From: Hygrophila difformis
Lineage: Eukaryota > Streptophyta > Magnoliopsida > Lamiales > Acanthaceae
Direction: 5' to 3'
NCBI GenBank assembly: GCA_030278955.1
Contig: JAOANR010000015.1
Location: 35,310,487 to 35,374,486 of the forward strand
DNA: 64,000 nucleotides
Shown: in pieces, positions 44,713-57,605 of the stretch
Numbering within the stretch: the stretch's first letter is position 1
How the letters are laid out: each line of letters starts with the position of its first letter
The notes under the pieces: generated by a model
What the model was told of the DNA's origin: nothing
The model's input: the letters and a program-made list of their open reading frames with translations, nothing else
Databases searched by the model: none
Translations under genes and position numbers: made by a program

Positions 44713-45675
44713 TCAAGGAGTGAGGTAAAGAGTGAAATGCGTAATGGTCTCAACTCCATCGGTGGTGTGCTGATCCACATGTGGAAGCGTCTCGATCGTC
44801 GCGTACCCTCTCGCATTCTCGTACTTCCCCGTCCCGCCGATGATGGCGATGTGCGACACCGGAATCGCCGTCCTGTGGATCCCGAAGAAGCTCACCGTGT
44901 CTGTGATCTCGTGATTATCGTGCTCGTCGTGGTTGTGGAACAGCGCCGTCAGCACCAGCGTGTGCGTGCTGCCGTCCGATGAGCTCGCGATGTAGAACCC
45001 CTGCGCCCTCCCGAGGACGGCGGCGTCCAGCTCGTGCCCCGCCGTGATCTGGTTGTCCACCACCGTCACCGACCCGAACATCAGCTGCTGCAGCGTCACC
45101 CCCGCGGGGAGCTGCCCGGAGGATACGAACGCCTGGTTGTCGCCGGTCTGCACGTTGTTCCCGTTGCTCTGGACGACGCCGCCGCTGCCGGAGCCGCCGT
45201 CGAGGGCGACGAGGAACGGGTAGTTGTCGTTGTTGACGGCGTTGCCGATGGTGTTGAGGGGGACGCCGCCTTGGACGGGGAAGATTCTGTTGTTGAGCTT
45301 GGTGAACGGTAGGTCGCTGGCGCCGGTGCTTGTGACGATGCCGGTGACAACACGGCCCGACGGTTGTGATCCGCCGAGGATGTCGTGCATGAAGAAGGAC
45401 AAATTGGGATGGTCGCCGCCGCCGGTGGCGGCAGCGCCGCCATTGGGCGATGGTGTATCGGGCACGGGGGATACGACGGGAGCGACTGCGGCTGGGTCGG
45501 CAGCCGCAGCCGGCGGTGGGACAGGGTCGGCAGTGGTGTCCGGTGGCGGCACGGGATCGGCGGCAGCGGCGGCGGTGGGGCCGGGGAGAGGGACTGATGG
45601 GGTAACTTCATCAAGGAATCTGGCAGAAATGGTGAGGGAGAGAGCAAGCAGCAAAAGGCAGACAAGTTTAGCCAT
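44713..45675 (-). CDS. Dirigent protein, ESB1-like
   Basis: Single-exon gene of 320 aa, ATG at 45675 and TGA at 44713-44715. Residues 1-18 (MAKLVCLLLLALSLTISA) form a signal peptide. A Pro/Ala/Asp-rich linker (PVPPP, AAAADP) covers about residues 25-85. The dirigent domain runs from about 92 (LSFFMHDILGGS) to the end, with FGSVTVVDNQIT, AQGFYIASSS, FFGIHRTAIPVSHIAIIGGT and the last block GKYENARGYATIETL. This extended architecture, with an N-terminal low-complexity part and the FFMHDILGG start, is that of Arabidopsis ESB1 (DIR10) and its relatives, which act in the cell wall to localise lignin in Casparian strips. Assignment to that branch is by motif memory. The coding region is far more GC-rich than its surroundings, and a TATATATA run at about 45773-45784 may be its TATA region. 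Confidence 0.92.
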   Translation of the reverse strand: MAKLVCLLLLALSLTISARFLDEVTPSVPLPGPTAAAAADPVPPPDTTADPVPPPAAAADPAAVAPVVSPVPDTPSPNGGAAATGGGDHPNLSFFMHDILGGSQPSGRVVTGIVTSTGASDLPFTKLNNRIFPVQGGVPLNTIGNAVNNDNYPFLVALDGGSGSGGVVQSNGNNVQTGDNQAFVSSGQLPAGVTLQQLMFGSVTVVDNQITAGHELDAAVLGRAQGFYIASSSDGSTHTLVLTALFHNHDEHDNHEITDTVSFFGIHRTAIPVSHIAIIGGTGKYENARGYATIETLPHVDQHTTDGVETITHFTLYLTP

Positions 45676-46553
45676 TTGAGGACTTGTTTAAATGAGGAAT
45701 ACAATTGTTGAATGGGAGGCTAATTAAAGGTTGATGACTAATGTGATGATGAGTTGAGAGAAATGGTGAACATATATATATATACAAGAGCTCATTTTGA
45801 GTAGGCAGCAATGAGAAGTGGAGCTGATGCCTTTGATGGAGTAGTTACACATTTGTTTTTTAATTTTAGACTAATAAAAAAAGTGACAAGAGTGGTGTTG
45901 GACAGAAGGGTTTTTGGAGTGGTTTAGAGTCCTGAATCATTATTTGGTTGAAGGGATTATTGGATAACAGATCAGTGGTTTTGTTTACCAATTGTTATAT
46001 GTACAAAATCCCATATGGATTTGAATTCATGGAATCCATTTGTTTTGTTTAATCAACAATAGTATAAAATGGATCCTTTTAGTCCAACCCATCATACAAA
46101 ACAAATAGTTTTGGTTTTGGGTCCGTTAGCTTATTTTTAATTTTTAACACTACAAGAAGTAGCTTATAAAAAGAAGCTCCCAAAAGCTAGTGTATAGAAT
46201 GGAGCTTTTGTTTTGAAATAAAAGCTAAAGCTACCAAAAACTGTGTGCATAACAGACCATTGGTATAGAAATAGGAGAAAAGGGGGGCACATTTTGTGAA
46301 GCCTAAAGGCAAACGTGGCCTATAGTTTCACTTTGAAAACATATGGTGGATAAGTGATAATGCAGGTTGATGATGCTCATTAGTAGATTCTGGTCATTAC
46401 ACACCACAACACTCGAACACATCTTATCCACACCAACTGGCCAAGACAAATGCAAACAAACCAGGAAAAAGATCTCTTATTGCAACAGCAGCAGCAACTC
46501 AACTGATCCTAATGGGGAAGAAAATACACAGAAGCCTGCAAACTGAGTGAGAC
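45676..46553. promoter_or_regulatory. Shared upstream region of the dirigent and DUF2358 genes
   Basis: The two genes are head-to-head about 880 bp apart. The dirigent side has a TATATATATA run at 45773-45784. At about 46120-46257 a sequence beginning GGTCCGTTAGC and ending with the complement of GGTCTGTTATGC looks like a small MITE with short inverted ends, low confidence. No ORF is evident. Confidence 0.35.
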
Positions 46554-47864
46554 ATGAGTACCTTTTCTCCCGCCACAATATCTTCCCCTCCCAATCCCAC
46601 CTCTTCCTTCAATTCTAGTTTATTACTCAACTGTACGAGGACCGCTCCTCATCTCACCAACATCGTCTTTCTTCATACCCCCAACATCCCAAGCAATGCT
46701 TTATTCCATCGTCTTCATCACGCCCACGCCCCCGTCAGAGGTACCCTTTAATATTACTGCTTAGCTTGATGCTGTCTGTGTGCCTGTCTTGACTCATGTT
46801 GAACCGATGTTCCAGTTGCGAATGAGTCTGCTGGGACTGAGGTCCGAACAGCTGATGCGAAATCTGAGGCGGACAGGATGGTGGACGGGATGGATTTTGG
46901 CGAACTCTGCAATGAGTTCGAATGCATAAGCAGCCCTTTGGTGGAATCCACTGCCAGACAACTCGTTCGCGACATTCTTGAGCTTCGAGAAGGCAATCGA
47001 GCTTTAGGCACCTTTGCTGTATCTGTCAAATATAAGGTAACAAATCACACACCACCATTGTCGAATTTCAACCGTATTCCCAAAAAAGTCACTCGAACTT
47101 TCCATCCTAAACCGTTTTGGTAAGAAGTAAGGAGTTGTTGCAGGATCCGGTTCGAAGCTTCACTGGAAGGGAAAAGTACAAGAGACAGTTGTGGGCTACT
47201 GATGCACTTGAAAAGCCTAGAGTGGTTAGTTCTGTCAGCATTTCAAGGATGTCCGCATCACATAGGTATCTGCTAACTCTGTGCCTGTGTTTGTGCAGAC
47301 TGTGCAGCAGATGGTGATGCTATCAACAAGTGTCCTAAACATTAAGTGGACTCTCATAGGGAAACCTAAGTCCCTGATTTTCAGCACTGGAGGAGACCTG
47401 ACTGTCAAAGTGAACTCCACATTCACCCTAAATCAGATAAGCGGGCAAGTAATCGAGCACCAGGAAACATGGGATCTGTCAGAGTTGTCTCTCCCTGCTC
47501 AAGTATATTTCTGGACTTCACGACGCCTCTTTGCCACGGCCCAAGCCAGCAAAGACATCTCTGATTTCGTCAAGGATTTACCAAATCGTGTCACACCTGA
47601 GAATAAGAATGTGGAAATATATCCAGACCCAACCGGTGATCCAACAAAGGTAATACACATATAACTGGTTCTCCCCTTTCACATTACTGATGCACAATAA
47701 GCTATACAACGTATGAATATCGTTTACTGGTAAATTAATTCGCAAACCGTGCTGCTCACCAGTTTTTCCAAAGGGATGACAGCTTTCAGAGAGACTTCTA
47801 CCAGATTGCACTGTTTTTGGCAGTTCTGTATTTTGTTGTACAGTACTTGCAGATAACCTTGTAA
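46554..47864 (+). CDS. DUF2358 protein, probably plastid membrane-associated
   Basis: Exons are 46554-46740, 46816-47036, 47144-47224, 47299-47649 and 47763-47864: 942 nt, 313 aa. The first about 55 residues are rich in Ser, Thr and Pro and poor in acidic residues, as in a plastid transit peptide. The core shows ALGTFAVSVKYKDPVRSFTG, REKYKRQLWATDALEKP, VLNIKWTLIGKPKS and FTLNQISGQVIEHQETWDLS, typical of the DUF2358 family, which has an NTF2/SnoaL-like fold. The last exon reads DPTGDPTKFFQRDDSFQRD and ends in a membrane segment (ALFLAVLYFVVQYL). The closest relative I recall is Arabidopsis At1g65230. Its biochemical role is not known. Confidence 0.88.
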
Positions 47865-48604
47865 ATCCTGGAAGTGTGATCCTCGACAATCAGTCACATG
47901 TATATACGGTAGAATCCACCAATCCATCCTCCTTCCTTCCTAATCAACTGCTGTGATTGTTGTACCCTTGGGCATCAGCATCGATCTATAGCAGTCAGAC
48001 TAGGTGATACACTGTTTTGCAGTTATGAAACAATTGTAGCCCTTATATTCTATACCTCAACAAATTTTTACAGCAGAATTGCAACAAATGTGTTTCCACA
48101 GTAGTCATATATGGTTATATATAGTCCTGTTCAAACGAACTTACATAATGTAATTCTATTCTATGCATACAAGCAGCATGTGGTTAATAAAGTACAGTAA
48201 TTGAGAGGAAAGCAGATAACCCATCTTGATTTCTTCTGTCATAAATACACTCATCGCATCATTGTCCGTTACCAAATGTTTGTATACAGTATCAAAATAT
48301 AACCATATGCACAGATAAAAGCATGCCTTTGAGAACCAACACAGAAAGTAGGTATAATCAGTGTCATTTGTATACATAAAAATGTATGGGCATGAGAATT
48401 GTCGTGAACAACCAAGTCAAAAACAATTATAATGCAATGAAACGTTATAAATACATTGAATCAGACAAATGGATTTTTATGGTGTTAACGAATCAAAGAG
48501 ATGCCACAATTCTATCAACTTATATATTCATTAAAAAAAAAAGTGTATCAAACATACAAACAAGATTGATGTTTCCTCAAACTGCACCTTGTATAAAACT
48601 CTTA
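47865..48604. other. Convergent 3' intergenic region
   Basis: Lies between the 3' ends of the DUF2358 gene (+) and the aspartic protease gene (-). It should contain both 3' UTRs. No other feature was seen. Confidence 0.45.
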
Positions 48605-51600
48605 TCATATTGCAATAACGGCTATTAACACGAGGAATAATATAGCACTGAGCTTGTGCAGACTGGAAGCAGCCGATATGTTATGGGAAGCAACGGTATA
48701 AGTATTCCCACTAGCTTCATCTCTCACTTTAATGCTTGATGAGCCTGAGATTGGGAGCAAAAGGCACTGTCATGATTGGGTTTTTTTAAAACTTAAATCA
48801 GATTCTTAAGCACAGCAAAGGTATTTAATAGGATTACTTGATTCATGTTTATTTTACAATCAAAATGTCTTCCTAGTGAAATTACATATGGAAAGCATTT
48901 GCATTGTTGACAATTCAGATATTAATACCAATTAATGTGATGAGGTGAAATCCAAAAACATAAGAATAAAGTTCAAAAACCAGATAGATGAAGGAAAAAA
49001 ACAAATCGCACTTACAGTTGTATGGTGTCCATCCAATAGTCTGATTTTCAAGGTCATATAGAACCAGCTTGTCTGACAATGCAATATCTGCAAGTGAAAC
49101 ATGGGAAGAAATTTGAGTGAACATCTTCCGAATCAACACTATTTCATTCTTCATAAGATTCGTTATAGAAATGCTATACATGAAAATTACCTCCCAACAA
49201 TGTTATTTCCCTTCCATCCTTCGTCTGCATTTCACTGTTTTGCCAACCTATACAATACTCATTATCCTGCAAATGTAATAAGGATTTCATATGTGTCTTT
49301 TCATGAAGACAATAAGAATCAACCCAATAAAGAAACACAAAATGACAAATTTTATAGCATTAATAGAGGTCATGCATTATTGAAAGGAGAAATATAAAAT
49401 AAACATGATTCCACAGAAAGAATTACCAAAGCTTCTCAAAAAAAAAAAAAAAAGGAAAGGAAAAAAATAAAGAAACAAAGCACACATGCTTGACAAGTTG
49501 ACATTGAAACTTGGCACAGAATGATAGCAAGAAAGAGGGGAAGAAACACTACTACATTAAGGAAATCCACCTATCACTAAAGCGGCCAAGGAAATAATTT
49601 ATAGCATTCATTTTGAGTTTTTGACTGCATAAAGATAGAAAAGATCATTAATTTATAGAAATTTAAATCATTTTCCTTGACCTCTTGTCAAAAGTCAAAA
49701 CCCAAGGCTAAAGCTACAAAGTTCTCACTGGAATTGTTATTCCATTCATACTGAACAATTGAATGTTTCCAAAATCCTCGTGAGAATTATACAGCAGAAA
49801 AAGCACCATGGAAAGGATTTATACACGAGAAAGCATATCAAACCACTTGAACAAAGTACATTACCTAAAATCTGAAGTCTGAAGTCTAAAATTCAAAATC
49901 TTAGATGTGAAGTACTTAAAAGTCACAAAAAGTTGTGCAATGAAAACCCTAAAATCTTGGTATATGCTTCACATATTCCATTCAGATATAATAAATGCGC
50001 TCTCACTTAAATTTTATACTTATTTTGCTCATGATATCTAGACCCACTTAATCAATTTAGAAGACAAAGTTCATGCTATTAAACATCTTGAAAGTCATTG
50101 AATGTTGATCGATATAGCTGCACAGAGCGTTCAGGTTACGCTTAATCAGGAAGTACTCATTGTTAGAATAGCAGTGTGATAAATCTGCTTTAGGCGAAAG
50201 CATAATGCAAAATGGTAAAAAAACAATCATAAAATCCAGGATCATCAATGAAATATCAAAACCAATTAATATAGAGTACTTACATTGACTTCAAAAAGGT
50301 AATCATGTGGATAAACAGGTAAATTCAGTGAATCCTCAAAATGAAAATTTACAACTGGAAACCCATCATCCACACTGCAAAAATATGAGACACAAATAAT
50401 TGTGTTATTTAAGACAGTAATTCCCAGTGCAACAAAGGGACATGAAAAATTGAGGGATTAAATAAGCAACAAAATCCCCATCCATAAGTTTGCATATTTA
50501 ATTAAGCAGCAAAATTCGCAAAGGCGACAACCACAATCTATTAAAAAAAATTTTAGCAGTTCTCTTAAACTTTAATATACCATATGTCAGATAATGCACG
50601 CACTTACACAACTGTAAAATTCAGTGTGAATCCTCAAGAGAAATTTCACAAGGGAACAAATGCCATGACCATGTGGGGTAAAATATCAAAAGTTCACTAA
50701 TTACCAGATTTGTAATCCTGATTATGACAGCTACCAATATATTGTCAAGGGCAAAATAAGCCAAAAAGACAGCCATGAGGTAGAATGAGTAGTACTTAAA
50801 TGCCAAAGTCAAAGCCACATGAAATTATAATCCCCACCCCTTCTAGGCGTAAGTCCGCTAAACACCATGGGGAACAAATTGTATCTCACTTTTTCTTTTC
50901 ATCACATTTGTGTTATGGACTTACAAGGATTAGTCAGAACATAAAAGCCATCATGAAGGTGTGAGTGAGAGAGCACCAATCTAAATATTGCGCATATAAT
51001 GATTAATGATTGCTCTTTTGTCAAGTTTTTATGTAGGAATGCACACAAATGTTGCCTCATTTTATGGCATTAAAACTTACTTCCCACGGTACCAAATACA
51101 TGTGAACTGCTGCTGAACCAAATGAGTTTCCAAATTTGGCTGCCTCCCCATCAGCTAACAATGTAAATATAAACAGAAAATCAGGGAAGAGAGGAAGGAG
51201 ATTGGATACAAATGCATGCCAAATAAAACAGACAATGAAATAAATTTATATAACAGTTTGTGCTACTGGAGTTGTATACAGGGATCCTCAGATCTTCTCG
51301 ACATACCGCAACCATGAGCTGTCTATAGACTGAAGATGGAAGATAGGCCAAGGTTGTCCCACTGTCAATTATGGTCCCTTTACCAGAGTCAGCACCATTT
51401 GAGCCTGTTGGAAGCGTCAGGAATTGACCACCGACCTCAATTGCCTTCAAATTAACATTATAATGTAGCCTAAGATATGTCAAAAAAGAAGCTTACTCAA
51501 AAAAATGTGCAACCTATGAAATGAATGCGGAGATAACTTAAAAGGGATATAGCACAAGGTGAAGTTAAATAAACTCGTAATTACCTAATGATATGCATAA

Positions 51601-53421
51601 ACTATTTAAAGTTTTAAACAACTGAAAATCACCTGCCATATATTATTTAGACCAAAAAGCATAAGAGTAGGGAATCTTTCAATAAGGGAAAATACAAAAC
51701 GTACTCATCTGGTACTATTGGTGTTGTATTTACTTTTGGCTGCACAACTTCTCCAATTGCAAAAGTTCCACCTCCCTTGTTGCCATCCAAGCAATGAGAA
51801 AAGATCTTTTTCACCTTTTGAGATAAAGCAAGCTGTGAAAGTATGGAGGCATTTGATTTTCCAAAACCAATAATCCCATCAACTGCCTGTGAGGATGAAT
51901 CTAGGTCTCCAGATTGTTTATCTGAACAACTGTCTTACGTCACAAATATATAAGATATAGAAGGGTGCGATAAAAGTACTACAGGAATAACATAATACAA
52001 ATTGTACAGCAAGCAGCAGAAAAGCCTTTTCAAAACTGACAAATTGGCTCAAGATGATAGTTGAACATAGGGTAAAGCAACTCAACAATTCAAAAAGCCA
52101 ATCATTAATTCATCAAACTGGCTCAAAATCTATTTTTAGAAAGCATTGGATTGACAGAAACACTAATGAACTGTATAATATAATCCAAAAACACATATAA
52201 ACTTATAAGAGACACATAAGGTCCGCAGTTGGGTGTATCAGTGCATTTTATGCATATGTCAAGGCCCATATTTTGGCAGCAAAATTTTCCAAGGAACATG
52301 GTAAGAGGTACTTAAATCGCGAACCTATATGAATCCATGTGCTGTGTGGATTACCAGTAGCACTATTAAAAATCTAAGAATCCCAAAATGATGGAACCCG
52401 AATCTGACTTATAGGATGAATGGTATCAGTTCCCTAAGGAATGAACTCTTGGGTTGTTTTTATTCAAACTTATGTTATGTGTTTATATCAGATTTGAAAT
52501 ACTCCAGAATCATTTTTTAATGCTCTTAAAAAATCTAATGGCTCAGCAAAATTTTCTAATTTCTTTGTGTTTTTCAACTTTCTAAATGTGTCACATACTT
52601 CAAACATTAAATAAATTACCAATAATATACAATTAACTAAGTTTTCAATATATAGGATGATTACTTCATGCCTCTTGTGTCCATAACAGCTTCCATATAA
52701 CAAATTGAGAGAAATTGAGGGGGAAAAATATTATTATTTCTGACAATCTGTTCATACAAATATGCCTGTTGACAGCAGAAACCAGTTTGTCCATATGAAT
52801 GCACCATATAGGAACCCATCAGACAGAAGAATTCCTAAGCTTTACATGAGTGTGAAAAACTATAACTTTAGATAGGAAAAACTACAAGTAAAAATCCAAA
52901 ACCAAGTAAGGCGATAATGCTATAAATGGGACAAAAGTAACGTGTCATTACTCATTTCACAGCTGAGGATGGGATGCAACTAAGCAAATGCACAACTCAG
53001 TAAGGCGATAATGCTATAAATGGGACAAAAGTAACGTGTCATTACTCATTTCACAGCTGAGGATGGGATGCAACTAAGCAAATGCACAACTCAAACACTA
53101 TACAACTGCCCAAACTAAGTTACATACACACACACATACACTCGCATGCATTCATTGACTACATAAATATGTGTGAATAAATACCATACACTGAAATTGT
53201 AGATGCAAGTGCAATTAGAATGCATTCAAAGCCATATCAGTCATATCACCAGTGATATAAAAGGTTCAACCTTAAAAAAATAAGGTAGAATAAGAGAGTG
53301 AATGAGCAAAGCAAATAAGTTAGAAATATCTTTTCATAATTAAAATCAAAATTAATTAATTATTGTCCATTTTTATAGCTCTTAAATTTCACACAAAAAT
53401 TCCTAGCCTGTATAGGTTGTT

Positions 53422-53471
<50 letters not shown>

Positions 53472-55785
53472 CACAAAAAAAGGCCTCCCTCCAAATTATC
53501 TTGTTGTGCAGAGCAAAAGTGAGTTTGTGGAGCTCTTGTAATAAAAATTAAATAAACGATACCCATCAACATAAAGTTTTACCCTGAGACCAGTGCCACT
53601 CATAGCCAGCAAATGCAACCATCTATCTAATATGCATGTGTAAAAGATCAATCAAAAAGAATCATGCTAATATTAATGCATATACAAAATATATGATATC
53701 TCAACTGGAACCAATCAACAGAACCACAATTCTAAGAAGTAAGAACTAACTCACAAGATTAGAAGATAATACTCACCCGAAGACTATGGATCCATTCATA
53801 GGTGACGTTTGCCAGTTTCCAGTAACCTGATCAAGTCTGAATATATCCTTGACAAAGTATCCTTGTGTAATGCTTCCATCTCCATAGGTAATAGAATATT
53901 CACAGTTCATTCCAACTTTGCAATTTTGACCAGAAGCAAATGCAGAACCACAAAAATCTTGATCACAGGTGACCAACTTTCCTGTGGCAGATGCAGTAAT
54001 GTCATACCTCTGCAAGCGTACCTGGTGAATTAAAACAAAACCATGCCTTAGCCTTTCTAGTCCCAGTACAAGAGAGTTTTTATTAAACAGTGTAACTACA
54101 ATGGTAAAACTATTAACTATACAAAATATTTTATCACAAATAAGATAAAAATGAAGAGGAGAAAGTGCACACATGAAGATCACTTCTCGTGGGGCATTTA
54201 TCACAAAATCGGCAATTCACCCATAAGATATCACTTCCTGTATCAACCTGGACAAGATAATCAACTGGAGGAGTTCCAACAGTAATTTTCGTGTAATACA
54301 ACCTGAAATATATATATATATATATATATATCAATACAAAATTCAGAGTCATAAACAAGATGTATTCACAGTTGAAACCTAAAGCATTACAAAGAAATCC
54401 ATAATATCGAAACAAGTTGGATAGCTGTAAATCTAATCGAATGCAGAATAAAATGGCCACATTTCAGCATCCAATATAGGGTGGCCATCTTTGTCCTCGT
54501 TTTAAGGCAAAATCCGAGGCATCTTCGAGAAGTACCAAAAATCTTATTTGCCCATCATGGCAATACCCTTCAACTCATAAAGCATGATATATTCATATAT
54601 CAATGTGGCTAATTGAATATTTGCGTGGCAGAAGGCAGGTATGGGAAACTACAGAGCCACAGTCAATATCAATTTATCTTTTTCTTTCTAGAGGCATTCC
54701 CCCACAGCCCACACTGAACCAACCTCAAACCATGTAATCATTGTAACTCCACAGAAACAAAAATAATATATGAATCACTTTGGGTCTGGGGGAAACAGTC
54801 TTACATGTTGTTCAGCTATGATTACAAAATCACATTTACCTAACTATGTTCTGCACTGTGCCAAGGAACAAGGAAAAATCAATCACCACTCTGACAAAGA
54901 AGGATCTTGTAGAAAGATGCCAATAAAATGCAAGACAAGTTAAGATGCTGTGCATCATGAGAGAATAACAAATGATACTGAAACTGAATACACAAGAGAA
55001 CTATACATCTCACCCCTGACCCCATTGATACAGAGTTCAACAGTAGTAAAATTTAATGAAACATGTTAGCTGTAGTAGTCCTCTGCTCTCACTTCTCGTG
55101 AATTTTCATTTTTCCCATTTCAGTGATACCTAACTAAAGACTTCGAGTTTTCAACACGCACAGGTGAAGGGAAAATGAGATTTGCATGTATATTATACAA
55201 CACAGACAAATAAAGACCACTTAAAAGAAGAAGCGCAATCAAAAGTAAGCTATACAAATGCTTATAAACAAACTGAGCAAATATTATCTGAAAGTCAAAT
55301 TAAACAAGTTAATACAGGATCGGCAATCCAGAAAAGTCAGCCATACAGTGATCTACTTTAAAAGAATTAATTGATGTCCTAAATTTAAATCCCTAGTCCC
55401 AAAGCAGTAATCAAGCGCAAACTTAAATCCCTAGTGCCCAAGTAGTAATCGAGCGCAAACGATCACAATTTTGCTTCACATGATACACACACGGAGGTTT
55501 AAAACAATAAAGAAAATAAACTAGTCAGTGTCAAACATACGCAGCGCCCGTCGGCGATCCATCGCCACCCAATTGGAAATCGATGGCAGCAAGCATTCTA
55601 CCGTGGCGCCGCGAATCATGCATTCTCAGCAATCCCAACGCCGCCCTTCCCTTGCCGCGGCCGCCATACTTGTGATTTACTTCAAACACCACATTACCCT
55701 TCACCCCACTTGTCAATTGAACCACAAAAAGGAAAGCAAGAACCCAAAGCAAGAACCCTCTCCCCAAATCCATGGCCACCGCCAT
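48605..55785 (-). CDS. A1 aspartic protease, GPI-anchored (A36/A39-like)
   Basis: Coding exons (minus strand) are 55785-55541, 54302-54173, 54021-53777, 51929-51705, 51469-51307, 51154-51081, 50374-50284, 49266-49191, 49087-49016 and 48744-48605: 1461 nt, 486 aa. A second ATG four codons downstream (55773) is an alternative start. A signal peptide (LLWVLAFLFVVQL) is followed by a short propeptide with HDSRRHGRML. The catalytic aspartates are in QVDTGSDILWVNC (D102) and TIIDSGTTLAYLP (D317). Other family blocks are IVFGCSDKQSGDLD, KKIFSHCLDGNKGGGTFAIGE, YPHDYLFEV and DIALSDKLVLYDLENQTIGW. The C-terminus is hydrophobic after a Ser/Ala-rich stretch (HNISAASSLHKLSAILFLVL), the look of a GPI-anchor signal. 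It resembles Arabidopsis A36 (At5g36260) and A39 (At1g65240), reported to act in pollen and pollen tubes. No damage is seen. Confidence 0.93.
52905..53092. repeat. Perfect 94-bp tandem duplication in intron 3 of the aspartic protease gene
   Basis: AGTAAGGCGATAATGCTATA begins at 52905 and again at 52999. I see no mismatch between the two 94-bp units. Confidence 0.93.
53428..53468. repeat. Long poly-A tract in intron 3 of the aspartic protease gene
   Basis: About 41 consecutive A on the plus strand (poly-T in the transcript). Such runs often vary between individuals, and the exact length may be a sequencing estimate. Confidence 0.9.
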
Positions 55786-57107
55786 GTATAACTTCAAAAT
55801 TCTATAATTCAAGCAGAGGCAAAATAAAAACCCGAACTTTTATAATGAACTGATGTATTGGGAAAAGATGGAGCTTGCGGAGCTGAATAAAGGTGAGTTC
55901 CAATTCTCTGCAGCCAACATAAAAAATAAAAATCTGAAAGGTTCGGGAGAAATGTGCAAGGCCGAATGAATACGGCCAGATGAGGTCAGACGATGCAGGG
56001 ATGGGATAAACAAGGAAGATATTGTTAATTTGGTAAAAGGACGAAATGGGTTTGGTATTAAATTTAGTAATTCCAATGTAGAGTCGTAGACTTGAGGATT
56101 GTTCTGGCTTACTTCGAATCTACGCAAGAAACGGGGAGAGGTTTCTCTTTCCTTGCAAGGGCCTAAACCGCGTCCCTCTCTCTCTCTCTAATTACCTTGA
56201 GCCAATCTCGCCTTGTGCGACTATTATATAGCCACGTAATAACACAGCCCATGTTCAGGTGCTCTGGTTTTGGAAAACTGAATATTCATTGATTACTTAC
56301 TTGAATGAAAATTAATGAGGCTATGGATATGGAGTATTAATTAGTTATGGATTTGACAAAATGATTGGGGTAGGGTTTAAGTACTGATTCAGCAAAAAGT
56401 TGAATCTGTGACTTTGAATATAGTGTGTGCTAGTTTTACATTTATAATTAATGATTGATTGACTACTATATTTAACAAATTTATTAATTAATGTATTTTC
56501 ATATTTTTGGCAAGTCTAGTATTTCTCTATTAAGTAAGATTCTATCCTAATTTATCATCTTCCCACACCAACCGCCCTCTTCTTCTAGCCCGTTCCCTTT
56601 ACCTTCCCATTCTTGCACCTAAAAAATTAACAACAGTGTTCTTGCACAAAAGCAATGGAGGCGTCACAGGAGAGATGCGACGGCAGCAGCCAAGGAAGCG
56701 GCGCTGGGACAGAGGTGCAGCGGAGGTTCATGCACAAAAAACTGCAGAGCCCCCTGTTGAGCGATATGGAAGGCTCGTGAGTTTACCCAGGCGGAGGGCG
56801 GCGTCAAGCAGTGGCAGGAGGTTACTTATGGGAAACCAAGAGATGCTAACATGTGACTCTTATAATTTCGTTTCTGGTTCTAGGTTACTTCTTTTTTCAA
56901 GTAACGAGAAACCAAGTGGGCTAAATTGTAGCTCTTGGTATTTCTATGTGCTATTAGGTTTTACAAGGCCCTTGACAAACAATACCCACATCTATATTTT
57001 CACATTGTTTATCCTAATTAGAAAAGCAAGGCTGTATATAATAATAGATAATTAATTACTATGGATATTTATTTGGATTTTTATACATTTTATTTGGGAC
57101 TAATGTT
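55786..57107 (-). other. Upstream region of the aspartic protease and AT-rich intergenic DNA
   Basis: The stretch just right of 55785 should hold the protease 5' UTR and promoter; a CT microsatellite is at 56172-56190. An open frame at 56636-57055 has no resemblance to a known protein and no supporting signals. Nothing else was recognised. Confidence 0.4.
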
Positions 57108-57605
57108 GTCAAAAAGTAGCATAACATGTGCTGATGTTTCGTGATATCAGTGATCGTTGTGTGTTAATTGTGTGCTGGTTAAGTATGAACCATGTGTTGG
57201 TAGCAATAATTCTGTCAAAAAGTAACATAAGATGTGTTGATGTTCAGTGATATCAGTGATAGTTGTATATGAATTGTGTGCTGGTTGAGTATGATTTATG
57301 TGCTGACAGTATGCAAATATTTATACAAAATCATATCCTAGTTGAGTGCTCGTTGAATATGATTTAGACTTCTGTCATAAAGAGGTGAAATTGAGAAATA
57401 TCTATATCCAAAATTATTATTTCATTGATACACAACCATTGATTTTTTTCTTTAAGATGTATCATAATATTTATAAAACTCCACGAATATGATCTTGTGA
57501 TTTACCAGCGATAATTCTATCAAAAAGTAGTATAACATGTGCTGATGTTCAGTGATACCAATGATGGTTGTATATGAATTGTGTGCTGGTTGAGTACACG
57601 GTGAT
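57108..57605. repeat. Diverged about 106-bp repeats (three copies)
   Basis: GTCAAAAAGTAGCATAACATG and the following GTGCTGATGTT, TGATATCAGTGAT, GAATTGTGTGCTGGTTGAGTA blocks occur at 57108, 57214 and about 57519. The first two are in tandem with a period of 106 bp; the third is separated by about 210 bp of other sequence. Confidence 0.8.

Noticed and set aside
44680..45704. Long open frames on the plus strand and in another minus frame across the dirigent gene
   Set aside because: They are shadows of a GC-rich coding region; only the minus frame ending at 44713 has a signal peptide and a complete dirigent domain.
56636..57055. 139-codon plus-strand open frame
   Set aside because: The first half is Arg-rich and the second half hydrophobic without family resemblance; the apparent start is a TTG-type codon with no promoter support.
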